Shown: positions 1 through 9,301, counted from the stretch's first letter. The stretch: DNA of 64,000 bases from Muribaculaceae bacterium Isolate-037 (Harlan) (GCA_003762615.1 RIAZ01000016.1:1-64000), one strand, 5' to 3'. Program-made: numbers and translations. Notes: a model not told the origin generated them from the sequence alone.

Positions 1-2
1 CC

Positions 3-98
3 GACTACGCCTCGGCAGACAACCTCTTTTATGCTGTCAACCGGGCGTTGGGCGCGTTGGGGACTGCCAATCGCATCAACTTTACTATGAGAGCTTGA
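3..98 (+). CDS. C-terminal end of an unidentified protein (cut by window edge)
   Basis: An open frame runs from the left edge and stops with TGA at 96-98, giving about 31 residues that end in RINFTMRA. I do not recognise the family. It ends one base before the ATG of the barrel fragment at 100 and lies in a different frame, so it is not simply the missing front of that protein. It may be the end of a neighbouring gene or the edge of inserted DNA. The fragment is too short to annotate further. Confidence 0.3.
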   Translation, partial: DYASADNLFYAVNRALGALGTANRINFTMRA

Positions 99-99
99 T

Positions 100-726
100 A
101 TGTTCATTTATTTTTCTGAAGTACTTACCTATTATTACACCGAGCGCGACAGGGTGGTTACCCTTTACAGCCCCACAGCTCCCGACGGCACCATGTTACG
201 CAAATATGCTAACAGCGGAAACTATGATGTCGCTATGGTTGGACTAAGCGGTACAGCTAAATTCTTTGGAGGCAAGCTGATTGCAAAAGTGCGTCCACAA
301 TATTGGCATAGAAATATAACGGGTGAATATTCTCTGTCGTTGAACGAAGTGACATGTTCAGCACAATTGACATGGTATTTCGGCAACTTTTATCTGTTCG
401 GATGGTATATGACACCAAGCACATATATTCCTGATGAGTCAGGAATGAAAGAGCATACTCCTTCAAGCTATCAGATACAGTTGGGCTGGGGAAAAGGTGG
501 ATGGCGGCTATCTGCCACCGCACATAATTTCCTTCGTTCTTCATGGGAAACCTCTCGACAGGAACTGTATAGCCGGAACTATAGTTTTGACAAGCGAGAT
601 TTCGGCATAGATGGCCACATGCGCTTTCAACTCTCTGCCACATATACTTTCGGATACGGAAAGAAAGTGCAGCGTGGCAATGAAGTAAGTGGTGGAAGCT
701 CATCTTCTTCTGCAATTTTGAAATAG
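100..726 (+). pseudogene. C-terminal fragment of a TonB-dependent-receptor-type outer membrane barrel
   Basis: The 208 residues are alternating aromatic/polar beta strands, with the tail TYTFGYGKKVQRGNEV, a Gly/Ser run and SAILK. This is the typical C-terminus of the Bacteroidota 'outer membrane beta-barrel family' (PF14905-like) TonB-linked receptors, which normally have 700-900 residues with a signal peptide, carboxypeptidase-like domain and plug. Here none of those is present, and an in-frame TGA at 88-90 blocks extension upstream, so I read it as a 5'-truncated remnant. It is followed 26 bp later by a small intact barrel gene. A short independently translated barrel is possible but unlikely, because there is no export signal. 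Confidence 0.6.
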
Positions 727-752
727 AAATAGCTTAATAATACAATACAACA

Positions 753-1304
753 ATGAAAAAAGTATTAATTTTTATTCTTTCGCTTGTAATGGCAAGCGTT
801 GTTTATGCCGATGATTGGCAGACGCAAAAGGGTTATCGAGGTTTTGCCGATTTAGGAGGCGTAATCGGCATGGGATCTCATGGAGAGAACGCCTTGACTA
901 TTTCCACGACACACGGCTATCAGGTTGTGCCGAGTTACCTGTTTGTCGGTGCCGGAATCGGTTTTAATACTAGTAGTGTTCTACTTCCGATGTATCTTAA
1001 TCTGCGAACCCAACTACCCACGGGTAAATGGTCGCCCTTCCTTGATTTCCGTGCGGGATACAGTGGAAAATTGGAATGGGATTTCAATGATGGCGGGGCA
1101 TTATTTAATCCTTCCGTTGGCGTAACCTGGTCTGTTGCCAAGCGATTCGGATTGGAACTTTCTGTGGGCTACATATATCAAAGAGCCACAACATCTAAAG
1201 TTGAAAGCGGACGATATGTCAATGGTAAATTGGAGATATCTACTGAAAACAGAGAAAGGCACAACATTGGCGGAATAAATATCCGTTGTGGATTTACCTT
1301 CTAA
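753..1304 (+). CDS. small secreted outer-membrane beta-barrel protein
   Basis: The 183-residue product begins with a clear signal peptide (MKKVLIFILSLVMASVVYA, cleavage after VYA), followed by Gly-rich alternating strands and a terminal CGFTF, as in eight-strand outer membrane barrels of the OMP_b-brl type. There is no enzymatic motif, so the function is unknown; such proteins are usually structural or adhesin-like. It lies 26 bp downstream of the truncated receptor fragment and is closed by a strong hairpin terminator, so it may be the surviving distal gene of an older operon. Envelope location is confident; any specific role is not. Confidence 0.75.
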   Translation: MKKVLIFILSLVMASVVYADDWQTQKGYRGFADLGGVIGMGSHGENALTISTTHGYQVVPSYLFVGAGIGFNTSSVLLPMYLNLRTQLPTGKWSPFLDFRAGYSGKLEWDFNDGGALFNPSVGVTWSVAKRFGLELSVGYIYQRATTSKVESGRYVNGKLEISTENRERHNIGGINIRCGFTF

Positions 1305-1323
1305 AACAATTTGCTCATACTAA

Positions 1324-1364
1324 TATATTTCCGTTCCCGACGTGATGTCGGGAACGGAAATATA
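1324..1364 (+). terminator. 18-bp perfect hairpin terminator
   Basis: The arms 1324-1341 and 1347-1364 are exact reverse complements around a 5-nt loop. The core is GTTCCCGAC/GTCGGGAAC with A/T-rich outer pairs, and 'aatattctctt' follows. It lies 20 bp after the barrel gene stop at 1304. Confidence 0.8.
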
Positions 1365-1420
1365 ATATTCTCTTATCTGCATTTCTTTTTCAAATTCGCG
1401 GATTATTAATCGGAAATTAC

Positions 1421-1428
1421 TAATTTTG
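1421..1428 (+). promoter_or_regulatory. Bacteroidota -7 promoter element for the S41 peptidase
   Basis: TAATTTTG matches the TAnnTTTG consensus exactly. No good TTTG is seen 19-21 nt upstream. Transcription would start near 1435, just before a GAAGTT-N5-AACTTC palindrome and 48 nt before the ATG at 1483. Confidence 0.6.
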
Positions 1429-1442
1429 CAGCAATTCCCTTT

Positions 1443-1459
1443 GAAGTTGTATAAACTTC
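1443..1459. promoter_or_regulatory. GAAGTT-N5-AACTTC palindrome in the S41 peptidase leader
   Basis: The 17-mer has 6-bp arms around GTATA, at the predicted transcription start of the S41 gene. Related sites occur at 4491, 4638 and 62705, with partial versions at 23004 and 43914. It could be an operator or the footprint of a dispersed repeat. Confidence 0.4.
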
Positions 1460-1482
1460 ATTTAATCAACAATCGCTAAATT

Positions 1483-3132
1483 ATGAATCGACATTCTTCT
1501 CTTTCAAATTCCCTATTCGTAAGGATTTTGTATGCGGCAATCCCTTTGCTCTGCATCGGCAACTCCTCTTTCGCTTCATCAGCAATTCCCAAAGATTCCC
1601 TTGCAAAGGATTTCCTGTTTTTCTGTGATAAACTGGAATCCTCACATCCCGATCCTTACTCCGCTTTCGGAGGGAAACCATATTTCTCTCTTGCCCGCGA
1701 CATGGCTCTGGAAAGGATTCTTAGCGACAGTCTTTCGGTCAACGGATTCTGCGACTTGTTGAATGAATTTATCATACCTCTCAAGGATATGCATACTTTC
1801 GTGAATTATCCGAACTCAAACGAGGTGAACGAAATCAGATACGTGCAACGTATCTCCTTCAACGTGCTGAATGACGGATTGATGGTAGCCGGAATTGCAG
1901 AACCATACTCACAATATTTAGGTTCTCGCCTACTTGCCATAAATGATGTGCCTGCCGACTCTCTGTATAAGAGAATGGAGAAAATCAAACCCAGTGAAAA
2001 CCGGGCGGACAATATGCAGAACCTATCCTTATGGGGTAATCAGGATAGGATATTGGACAGACTTGGCGTTAACGTCAATGGCAACGACCGTGTATACTAT
2101 CAGCTCCTGACACCACAGGCAGACACCATATCCCTTGAATTACCAATTGTAGAACGCGAACACATCGCCGACGTGGAGATGGCGCGTCTTAAAAGCTCTC
2201 TAAATCTTCCGAAAGGGAATCTCCAATATGATTTTATCGATGACAAGGGTAATGTGATGTATCTACGGTTATCAAGCGTGATGGCGCGTGAGAATTACAG
2301 ATATTGCTATGACCAAGGATGGGATAACGCACGCGGAGATATTGAATACCATTATAAGTCTGTCGGGAAAGATATGCCGGAGAATATTGAGGAGGCAATA
2401 AATGCCATACCCTCTTTTTCTGAGGAATTTTATGGTATGCTTACAGAAATGAAGGATAAGGGGGCGGAATATCTGATCATCGACCTGCGCGGTAATGGCG
2501 GGGGATGGACCCCTATCACTCTCCCTTCCCTGATGATGATGTTTGGCGATGATTATTTCAGTAAGAGATTTGAAGTCAAGAATATCCGTCTTATTTCCGA
2601 CCTATATCTCCATAAGACTAATCAGACAATCGAAGAATTAAACCGGTCGTGGGGCACATCTATGAAATTGGGAGACTATCTCTTCATGGATAATGACTAC
2701 CAAGGTGACAACATTGCATCAATAAGAAAGATGATGATTCAGAACGCCATGACGGAGACTCCGGAAATCCTTCAGTCTTTAGATGGAAAGCAACTATATC
2801 AGCCCAAACAGATATTTGTCATAACCGACCCGGGCACTTTTAGCGCAGCTTTCCACTATGCTTTCTATCTTCACAAGATGGGAGCCACACTGGTAGGCGT
2901 GCCGTCGGGTCAAGCACCAAACACGTTTATGGAGGTGACACCCTTCACGCTACCATGTTCCGGTCTGTCAGCAAGCATCTCCAACACCTTGCAGCAATTC
3001 TTCCCTAAAGACAGTCCTTTGGCAAAGGAACTTATTCCCGATGTTAGAATAATGTCGCAGGATTATGCCAGATATAATCTTGACGCTGACACTCCTGTAT
3101 TAAAGATTCTGGATATATGCCGGGGGGAATGA
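1483..3132 (+). CDS. S41-family (C-terminal-processing-like) serine peptidase, exported
   Basis: The 549-residue protein begins with a signal peptide (hydrophobic stretch about residues 14-32). The peptidase S41 core is in the C-terminal half: LIIDLRGNGGGW near residues 330-341 and the serine motif DPGTFSAAF, with the candidate nucleophile S454, followed by LVGVPSGQAPNTF. The N-terminal half is helical, with a HPDPYSAFGGKP segment often seen in Bacteroidota S41 relatives. There is no obvious PDZ domain. It likely degrades or trims proteins in the periplasm; the substrate is unknown. The start is supported by the signal peptide and the upstream promoter. Its stop directly abuts the stop of the convergent M50 gene. 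Confidence 0.85.
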   Translation: MNRHSSLSNSLFVRILYAAIPLLCIGNSSFASSAIPKDSLAKDFLFFCDKLESSHPDPYSAFGGKPYFSLARDMALERILSDSLSVNGFCDLLNEFIIPLKDMHTFVNYPNSNEVNEIRYVQRISFNVLNDGLMVAGIAEPYSQYLGSRLLAINDVPADSLYKRMEKIKPSENRADNMQNLSLWGNQDRILDRLGVNVNGNDRVYYQLLTPQADTISLELPIVEREHIADVEMARLKSSLNLPKGNLQYDFIDDKGNVMYLRLSSVMARENYRYCYDQGWDNARGDIEYHYKSVGKDMPENIEEAINAIPSFSEEFYGMLTEMKDKGAEYLIIDLRGNGGGWTPITLPSLMMMFGDDYFSKRFEVKNIRLISDLYLHKTNQTIEELNRSWGTSMKLGDYLFMDNDYQGDNIASIRKMMIQNAMTETPEILQSLDGKQLYQPKQIFVITDPGTFSAAFHYAFYLHKMGATLVGVPSGQAPNTFMEVTPFTLPCSGLSASISNTLQQFFPKDSPLAKELIPDVRIMSQDYARYNLDADTPVLKILDICRGE

Positions 3133-4278
3133 TCAGAGCTGCGCCCTCATCATTTCGAGGTCCATATCCACCTCCCCTTTTATAAGATAATTATTCCGAC
3201 GAGAATCCACCGTATTGTAAATCTCCTCAGCCTTCTTCCTGTCTTCCTCGCAATGTAATGCGCGGAAGAACAGGTAGCGTTGTTTCGACGACATGCTACC
3301 GCTCATCGACTTGACCATCTTCAACTCCTTCTCATCAATGAGTGAGGATGCCTCATCCGTCTCCCCTCTCATCATCAGCAGACAGGACAGTTCGCATTTG
3401 GATTCCAGCACGAAGATCTTTATCTTTTTCTCCCTCTCTATTATCTCCAGGAATATGCGTTCGCTTTCATCATATCGCCCCATGTCCATGAGTGTAGAGG
3501 CATAGCCCAATAGAAGATTCACCTGAATCGGCTGGCTGAAATCCACCTCCTCCGGATTCTGAAATATGGATAACGGTATGTCACGCGGACGTACCCCTTC
3601 ACTCAACAGCACACATAACCGCAGGACTGATGCAAATGCCTCACGCGACTTCTCATTATGACGTAGTTTGAGCATATTGTAGCCGTCATTAGGCAAACCG
3701 CTGATGCACATGGGGACTCCGTTGACTATAATGAAATAGAGTCCGATCAATGCTGTAACCCCGAAAAATATGTAGGCAAATGGGGAGAGATCTTTGGCAC
3801 ACAGCATGATTGTCACGCATATCGCAGTGGCAATCACGTTCATGACAACTCCTCCCGCATTATACACCACAACAGGCATCTTATCGGAAGGGACATCCGG
3901 AGGAGTCATCAGGCATTGTCCGAGTGCACCATCCATATTGAATCTTTTCACCCTCAACTTACCTCCATCATTGACCAGAACTATACCCATTGCCTGAAAC
4001 GACAGGAATCGATATCCCGACAGCAGTCCGCCGATAAGATGCCCCAGTTCATGCAATATGATCTGCAATGCGCCTCCCACCAGCATAGACAGCACCGACA
4101 CCAAAGGCACACCTATGACCTCTTCCCACGACAGACCCTTAATCTTCGACAATATCACCCCAAACGACACGTCTCCCCCCTTCACCAAGACTCCGATTGT
4201 CAGTCCCAATACGAAACTCACACTCACAGCCAAAGCAAATATCAATACAAATTTCAATATCTTCAAAAACGTTCTCAT
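3133..4278 (-). CDS. membrane-embedded M50-type zinc metallopeptidase homologue
   Basis: The 381-residue protein has several membrane segments in the first 190 residues and the zinc motif HELGH at residues 76-80, inside the second hydrophobic region, as in M50 (site-2-protease/SpoIVFB-like) families. A later YNAGGVVMNV segment fits the group's usual second conserved stretch. The C-terminal 170 residues are helical and TPR-like (LLGYASTLMDMGRYDESERIF), probably a protein-binding tail. No PDZ domain is seen, so it is not a standard RseP. It may be an intramembrane protease or an inactive 'pseudo' M50 protein. It is convergent with the S41 gene with no bases between the stops. Confidence 0.75.
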   Translation of the reverse strand: MRTFLKILKFVLIFALAVSVSFVLGLTIGVLVKGGDVSFGVILSKIKGLSWEEVIGVPLVSVLSMLVGGALQIILHELGHLIGGLLSGYRFLSFQAMGIVLVNDGGKLRVKRFNMDGALGQCLMTPPDVPSDKMPVVVYNAGGVVMNVIATAICVTIMLCAKDLSPFAYIFFGVTALIGLYFIIVNGVPMCISGLPNDGYNMLKLRHNEKSREAFASVLRLCVLLSEGVRPRDIPLSIFQNPEEVDFSQPIQVNLLLGYASTLMDMGRYDESERIFLEIIEREKKIKIFVLESKCELSCLLMMRGETDEASSLIDEKELKMVKSMSGSMSSKQRYLFFRALHCEEDRKKAEEIYNTVDSRRNNYLIKGEVDMDLEMMRAQL

Positions 4279-4298
4279 GATTTCAATTAAAATAATTT

Positions 4299-4466
4299 AA
4301 GTTTCGCAAGTTTTCCAACTTGCTTCACTTAAATGGTTTAAGGTTTAATGTTTATGGTTTATAATCATTAAATTTTGTATAATGAAAAGATTCGTGGATT
4401 TTCGTGAATCTTAAACCTTAAACTATAAACTTTAAACCACTGAAGTGCAGCTTGCGAAACTTCAGT
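4299..4466. repeat. palindromic miniature repeat element, copy 1
   Basis: The element has inverted ends AAGTTTCGCAAG (4299-4310) and CTTGCGAAACTT (4451-4462). Inside are imperfect inverted arms (TGGTTTAAGGTTTAATGTTT against AAACTATAAACTTTAAACCA) and a central GATTCGTG/CGTGAATC core. Positions 4337-4466 match 62566-62695 at 127 of 130 bases. No coding capacity is seen. The shape is that of a MITE or a large intergenic palindrome. It lies between the M50 gene and a transposase remnant. Confidence 0.75.
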
Positions 4467-4490
4467 TAAAATAATATTCAAATTATTGAT

Positions 4491-4507
4491 GAAGTTGTCT
4501 AAACTTC
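4491..4507. promoter_or_regulatory. GAAGTT-N5-AACTTC palindrome
   Basis: A perfect-arm 17-mer with spacer GTCTA lies 24 bp after the palindromic repeat. A second copy at 4638 stands in the same gene-free stretch. The rest of 4467-4726 is A/T-rich and holds only a doubtful 72-codon frame. Confidence 0.35.
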
Positions 4508-4625
4508 GACACAAAATTAGCCTAATTCAATCGATCCACAAAAATAAGTCAATAATTTTTGAAAAGAATAGGGATGATTTCCTTTTTTGGGGAGAGGCGG
4601 TTCGGATTTATTCAATGTTTTTGAG

Positions 4626-4654
4626 TAATTTTGCAGAAAAGTTGTCTAAACTTA
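4626..4654 (+). promoter_or_regulatory. -7 element with adjacent AAGTTGTCTAAACTT site
   Basis: TAATTTTG (4626-4633) matches TAnnTTTG. It is followed after 4 nt by AAAGTTGTCTAAACTTA (4638-4654), an imperfect copy of the palindrome found after the S41 promoter. It points towards the transposase remnant and the SNF2 helicase and may now drive the helicase. Confidence 0.45.
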
Positions 4655-4726
4655 ATAATATTCCGATTCAGGATTGTTATTATTATGATGCAGGATTGCT
4701 ATGATATTATATAACCCGAACGACTG

Positions 4727-5146
4727 ATGAAGAAGTATCATTGCCAACAACCATCGCTCGATCTTTGGGATACGCAGGATTCTCTTGAGTGTCTGAAAGA
4801 TACAGGCAACAGATGGGTAACTCTTGCCCATTCCCTACCTTGGGCGGATATTGAGAAGGAATATAACCGATACCTTTCCAATGATCGTTCCGGTGCAAGC
4901 GGCAAGCCTGCAAGAATAATTGTCGGCGCACTAATAATCAAGCATATCGAGAAACTGAGCGACGAACGTACTATTGAGGCTATATCTGAAAATCCATTCA
5001 TGCAATATTTCCTCGGAATGCCGCGATTCACATATACAAGAGTGTTCAATCCTTCGCTCTTCACTTACGTGCGCCAACGTCTTGACAAGGATTTTTTCAA
5101 TCGTGTGGCATCCCTGATTCATGAATATGGGAAAAATTTAAAATAA
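4727..5146 (+). pseudogene. N-terminal remnant of an IS5/IS1182-type (DUF772) transposase
   Basis: The 139 residues include PWADIEKEY, GKPARIIVGALIIKHIEKLS, TIEAISENPFMQYFLGM and LFTYVRQRLD. These are the N-terminal DUF772 features of IS1182/IS5-group transposases, which normally run to 400-550 residues with a DDE catalytic core. The frame ends with TAA at 5144-5146 before any catalytic region, so the protein cannot transpose. No terminal inverted repeats of an intact IS are seen. The stop lies one base before the ATG of the SNF2 helicase, so deletion of the IS 3' part probably joined the two. Confidence 0.8.
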
Positions 5147-5147
5147 T

Positions 5148-8100
5148 ATGGCGAAAATCATTAAGAGCGACAGTTCTTTGCAGAAACTCAAACTGAACGA
5201 GTTACCGAAAAACAATATTATCCGTGCACTCGCCTGCCTTGTCTGTCCGATAAGCGATTACGGATTGCGCGAACTTTATCAGTTTCTCGACATTCGAGTC
5301 ACTGACCGCACTTCCGACATAAAATATCTTATCTCTAACGGGTTTCTCTCATATTACAGAAATTCCTACTCCTACTATTATGCCTCTTTCCATATCCTCA
5401 ATCCGGAGATGATATTCAAAGCAATCGCAAGTATGAGCATGGAGGAGCTAAAGAAATCGATCGGTATTGCCGACAAAATATCTTCCGACTACTTAATCAA
5501 GGATGATGTATCTAAAGAGAAACGGTTTGATTTTGTTTATTCCCTATGGCATTATCTTCACGGTGAGGTGAACTCCAAGGAGAAAATAAACGATTGTTTC
5601 CCCTTTTTCAACGCAGGATACAACAATCCCAATTCATATATCGCTTCCATCATGAACAGCATGGTGGAGTCGAAAGAGATGCACGGCTATATCCTTAGTT
5701 GCAGCCAAAATATCAATGAAAAATTTCTTGATCTGTATATCAAGAATCTCATACAAATGAGTCATTCTCATAATCCGGATCTTTCCCGTGACTTATTCTT
5801 CGAACTTAATGGCAGGATACGCCACAGTGAGGAACCCTACCTTGCTGTATTGTTCGTAATAATCACCGAACTTATGAGATACGGACAGGTGGACCGATTG
5901 ATAGAACGATACTCCTCCGGCAATGAGAGTGATGATAACGATGATTCCCGAATACACGTGAAATATCTGAAGGCGATAAAGTCGCTTCATGAGAATAATA
6001 CCGAACCGATTCACGCCGTCACTTCCCGACTAATAGAGATCTCCGGCAGCTATATACTGAATATCCCACAGATTGCATTCTTCCCGATGCTCGCACTCCT
6101 TGCCGACAGAAACCCTTCTATTGTAACCTTCTACCAGAAACTTATAAAAGGGTTTGACAAGGAAGATGTGCCGATCATAAGAGCGATACTTGACTGGGTT
6201 CTGAAAGGGAATATCGGTGCCACTCGCGCAAAAAGATTATCAGAGACCGTATGCAATCCATCCACAAAGATGCTTTCGGGATATTTCGTGAAACAGTTCA
6301 ACATGGGGAACGTATCTCCCGATCTCCAAACGATGCTGTACTATTCCCAGAAGTATGTCAATGAATCTGATTTCAACTACCTGAAACTCCTTTATTGTGG
6401 AGCCGAGGGAAAGAATGATGACACCTTAAAGAAATTGGAGAATGAGACCAGGATGCCCTGTATGTTCAGCTCCATGGTAAAACGGGCTGAATGGGAGAAG
6501 TCGCTCGACATTCTATCTCTCCAGCTTAACTCACTCTCAAGAGGGGGAAAGAAAACTGCATCAACCTCTTCCAACTCACGCGTGGCTTATCTTATCTCCA
6601 CCCAGACACACCGGATACAGCCGGTGTTGCAGACGTCAAAGAACGGCACCACTTGGAGCAAGGGGCGAAACATTGCCCTCAAGACTTTCTATGCCGGCAG
6701 CGTGGAGGGGATGACTGAGCAAGATAAGGGAATAATCCCCTGCATCCGTCTTGAACAGGGATGGGGCGACTATTCCACAATTGACTATTATTCTGCAATA
6801 TTTCAGCTTGCCGGACATCCTTTTCTATTCACTGATGACAGCAAGCAGTTGAAGATTGAGATTACCCGTCAGGACGTGGAGCTATCGGTCACGACCACTT
6901 CCAAAGGCGACTTCAAGCTCTCAACCAATCTGAAGTACCCTTATTTTGTAAGCGATGACGGCATATATATCAATTCGGATAATCCACTGAGCATCATAGT
7001 AATCAAATTATCAAAAAATCAGATAACCCTGCTCAACACCCTTCTGAAAATAAAGACTCTCCCGAAAGAGGCGAAACCTAAACTCGCAGAAACACTATCC
7101 GCTCTCTCTTCGCAGATGACTGTCATGTCGGATCTCGTGGTGAAGAAAAACGCGGATGTGAAGCGCATGAAGGGATGGCCGGTGATTGTGGCTCAGCTTG
7201 TGCCCGATAATGAGATGATAAACGTGACTCTCTACGCAAAACCACTTAAAAACAATCCCCCCTACCTCACTCCCGGTAAGGGTCCGGAGTTTGTCAACGG
7301 TAATTTCAATAATAAGGCTGTGCAGGCACGAAGAGATTTCAAGGCGGAGACAGAAAACCTTGAAGCCGTAAAGGGGATGCTGAAGGGTCTTGACAACTCC
7401 ATGACCGGAGAATATTCGTGGGAACTTGACATTGAGAACACTCTATCGCTGCTTGCCTCAATAGCTGCAAACGGCGACATAGCCTGTGTGGAATGGCCCG
7501 AAGGGGCACGAATGACTGTGAGCCGTCCCACACTGAATGCCTCGGCATTCTCTTTTGACGTCAAGAACACAAATAATTGGTTTGAGATAGAGGGCAACGT
7601 GAGAATTGATGAGAATACTGTCATCTCCGTAGCCGAGCTCCTGCGTAAGCTGAGAGACAATAATAATTCCCGATTCATACAACTGAAGGGCAACGACTAC
7701 ATCGCCCTATCAAAGCATCTTGCCGACACCCTACGTGCCATAAGCCAGATTGCGGAGATTGACGGTGATAAAGCCGGAATGTCTGCGCTTAACGTAGAGT
7801 TTATGGACGATCTTGAGAAATGTGGCGTGGATTTCAAGGCTGATAAGAACTACCGTTCACTACTTAAGCGTATTGAGAAATCCGAGACGGAAAAGGTCAA
7901 TATCCCTACTGGAATTAATGCTGAGCTGCGCGACTATCAGAAGGATGGCTACAGATGGCTACAACGTCTGCATCTATGGGGTGCGGGTGCTTGCCTGGCG
8001 GATGACATGGGTCTCGGAAAGACATTACAGGCTATATGTCTGCTACATGCCAACAGGAATAAGGGGGCATCACTCGTGGTTGCCCCTACAAGTCTGCTTC

Positions 8101-9296
8101 TGAACTGGCGCGATGAGATCATCCGTTTCGCGCCTGCGTTAAACGTGGAGGTAATCAATAATTATTCCGATTCCGGGAAACGTCGGGAAATCATCAGTAA
8201 TGCCGGGAAATCTGACGTGGTGGTGATATCCTACGGGCTTATGACCAATGAACAGGAATCCCTTGCCGACCGCTCATGGAATATTGTGGCTCTCGATGAG
8301 GCGCACACGATAAAGAACCGTGAGACGAAAATGTCGCAGGCGGCAATGACCCTTAAAGCCGACATGAGACTTGCTCTCACCGGCACACCCCTCCAGAACC
8401 GTCTCGCAGAGATATGGAACATATTCCGTTTCCTGAATCCCGGACTTCTCGGATCGTTCCAATCCTTCACCGACAATTTCATAAATCCTATCGAGCATGA
8501 TTCCGACCGCCGCCGTCAGCGTCTGCTGAAGCGAATACTCTCCCCATTCCTGCTACGTCGTTCCAAGACGGAAGTGCTTCAGGAATTGCCTGAGAAAACG
8601 GAGATAACGGTGCGTGTCGAGCTTTCCGAACGCGAGAAAGCCCTGTATGAGAATCTTCGCCGTGAAGCGGAAATCGCCGTCGAGATGGGAGAAAATTCCG
8701 CGATACAGGCTCTTGCCGAAATCACCAAGCTACGCCAAGCCGCCTGCAACCCTCGTCTGGTAGACCCCAAACTGGAACTTGAATCCTCCAAGACACACGT
8801 ATTCATGGAGCTTGTAGCCTCTCTTATGGGGAATAACCATCGTGCACTTGTCTTCAGCCAATTCACATCGCATCTTGCCCTTATCCGCGAGGCTCTTGAC
8901 AAGGCAGGTATCGAGTATCTTTATCTTGACGGATCAACACCGGCTGCACAACGCGCACGCCTTGTAGCACAATTCCAGAATACAGACGTACCCCTATTCC
9001 TGATTTCGCTGAAAGCGGGTGGGCTTGGTCTTAACCTTACAGCTGCCGACTACGTGATTCATCTTGACCCATGGTGGAATCCGGCTATCGAGGATCAGGC
9101 ATCCGACCGATCGCACCGCATCGGGCAACAGAATCCTGTCACTGTATATCGTCTGATATCCGCCGACACAATTGAGGAGAAGATTCTGCGTCTTCATTCA
9201 AAGAAGAAATCTCTCGCCGACGCTCTTCTGGAGGGCACCGACATGTCGGCACGCCTCACCAAGGAGGAGATACTATCTCTACTTGCTGAAAAATAA
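5148..9296 (+). CDS. SNF2/RapA-type DEAH-box helicase-like ATPase
   Basis: The protein has 1382 residues. The first 100 look like a winged-helix region, and about 100-880 form a long non-catalytic region. The Swi2/Snf2 core then has LRDYQKDGYRWL, Walker A DDMGLGKT (from residue 952), the DEAH box (1050-1053), LTGTPLQNR, a second RecA-like lobe with VFSQFTSHL and LDGSTPAAQR, and motif VI near SDRSHRIGQ (about 1320). Such ATPases translocate on double-stranded DNA and remodel protein-DNA complexes, including RNA polymerase recycling; the bacterial partner is unknown here. The ATG is one base after the transposase-remnant stop, so its native promoter seems lost or replaced. The transporter gene follows after 5 bp. 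Confidence 0.92.
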   Translation: MAKIIKSDSSLQKLKLNELPKNNIIRALACLVCPISDYGLRELYQFLDIRVTDRTSDIKYLISNGFLSYYRNSYSYYYASFHILNPEMIFKAIASMSMEELKKSIGIADKISSDYLIKDDVSKEKRFDFVYSLWHYLHGEVNSKEKINDCFPFFNAGYNNPNSYIASIMNSMVESKEMHGYILSCSQNINEKFLDLYIKNLIQMSHSHNPDLSRDLFFELNGRIRHSEEPYLAVLFVIITELMRYGQVDRLIERYSSGNESDDNDDSRIHVKYLKAIKSLHENNTEPIHAVTSRLIEISGSYILNIPQIAFFPMLALLADRNPSIVTFYQKLIKGFDKEDVPIIRAILDWVLKGNIGATRAKRLSETVCNPSTKMLSGYFVKQFNMGNVSPDLQTMLYYSQKYVNESDFNYLKLLYCGAEGKNDDTLKKLENETRMPCMFSSMVKRAEWEKSLDILSLQLNSLSRGGKKTASTSSNSRVAYLISTQTHRIQPVLQTSKNGTTWSKGRNIALKTFYAGSVEGMTEQDKGIIPCIRLEQGWGDYSTIDYYSAIFQLAGHPFLFTDDSKQLKIEITRQDVELSVTTTSKGDFKLSTNLKYPYFVSDDGIYINSDNPLSIIVIKLSKNQITLLNTLLKIKTLPKEAKPKLAETLSALSSQMTVMSDLVVKKNADVKRMKGWPVIVAQLVPDNEMINVTLYAKPLKNNPPYLTPGKGPEFVNGNFNNKAVQARRDFKAETENLEAVKGMLKGLDNSMTGEYSWELDIENTLSLLASIAANGDIACVEWPEGARMTVSRPTLNASAFSFDVKNTNNWFEIEGNVRIDENTVISVAELLRKLRDNNNSRFIQLKGNDYIALSKHLADTLRAISQIAEIDGDKAGMSALNVEFMDDLEKCGVDFKADKNYRSLLKRIEKSETEKVNIPTGINAELRDYQKDGYRWLQRLHLWGAGACLADDMGLGKTLQAICLLHANRNKGASLVVAPTSLLLNWRDEIIRFAPALNVEVINNYSDSGKRREIISNAGKSDVVVISYGLMTNEQESLADRSWNIVALDEAHTIKNRETKMSQAAMTLKADMRLALTGTPLQNRLAEIWNIFRFLNPGLLGSFQSFTDNFINPIEHDSDRRRQRLLKRILSPFLLRRSKTEVLQELPEKTEITVRVELSEREKALYENLRREAEIAVEMGENSAIQALAEITKLRQAACNPRLVDPKLELESSKTHVFMELVASLMGNNHRALVFSQFTSHLALIREALDKAGIEYLYLDGSTPAAQRARLVAQFQNTDVPLFLISLKAGGLGLNLTAADYVIHLDPWWNPAIEDQASDRSHRIGQQNPVTVYRLISADTIEEKILRLHSKKKSLADALLEGTDMSARLTKEEILSLLAEK

Positions 9297-9301
9297 CCAT
9301 T

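Noticed and set aside
4486..4704. 72-codon frame between the palindromic repeat and the transposase remnant
   Set aside because: It starts in one GAAGTT palindrome, spans another and a promoter box, and shows no family resemblance.
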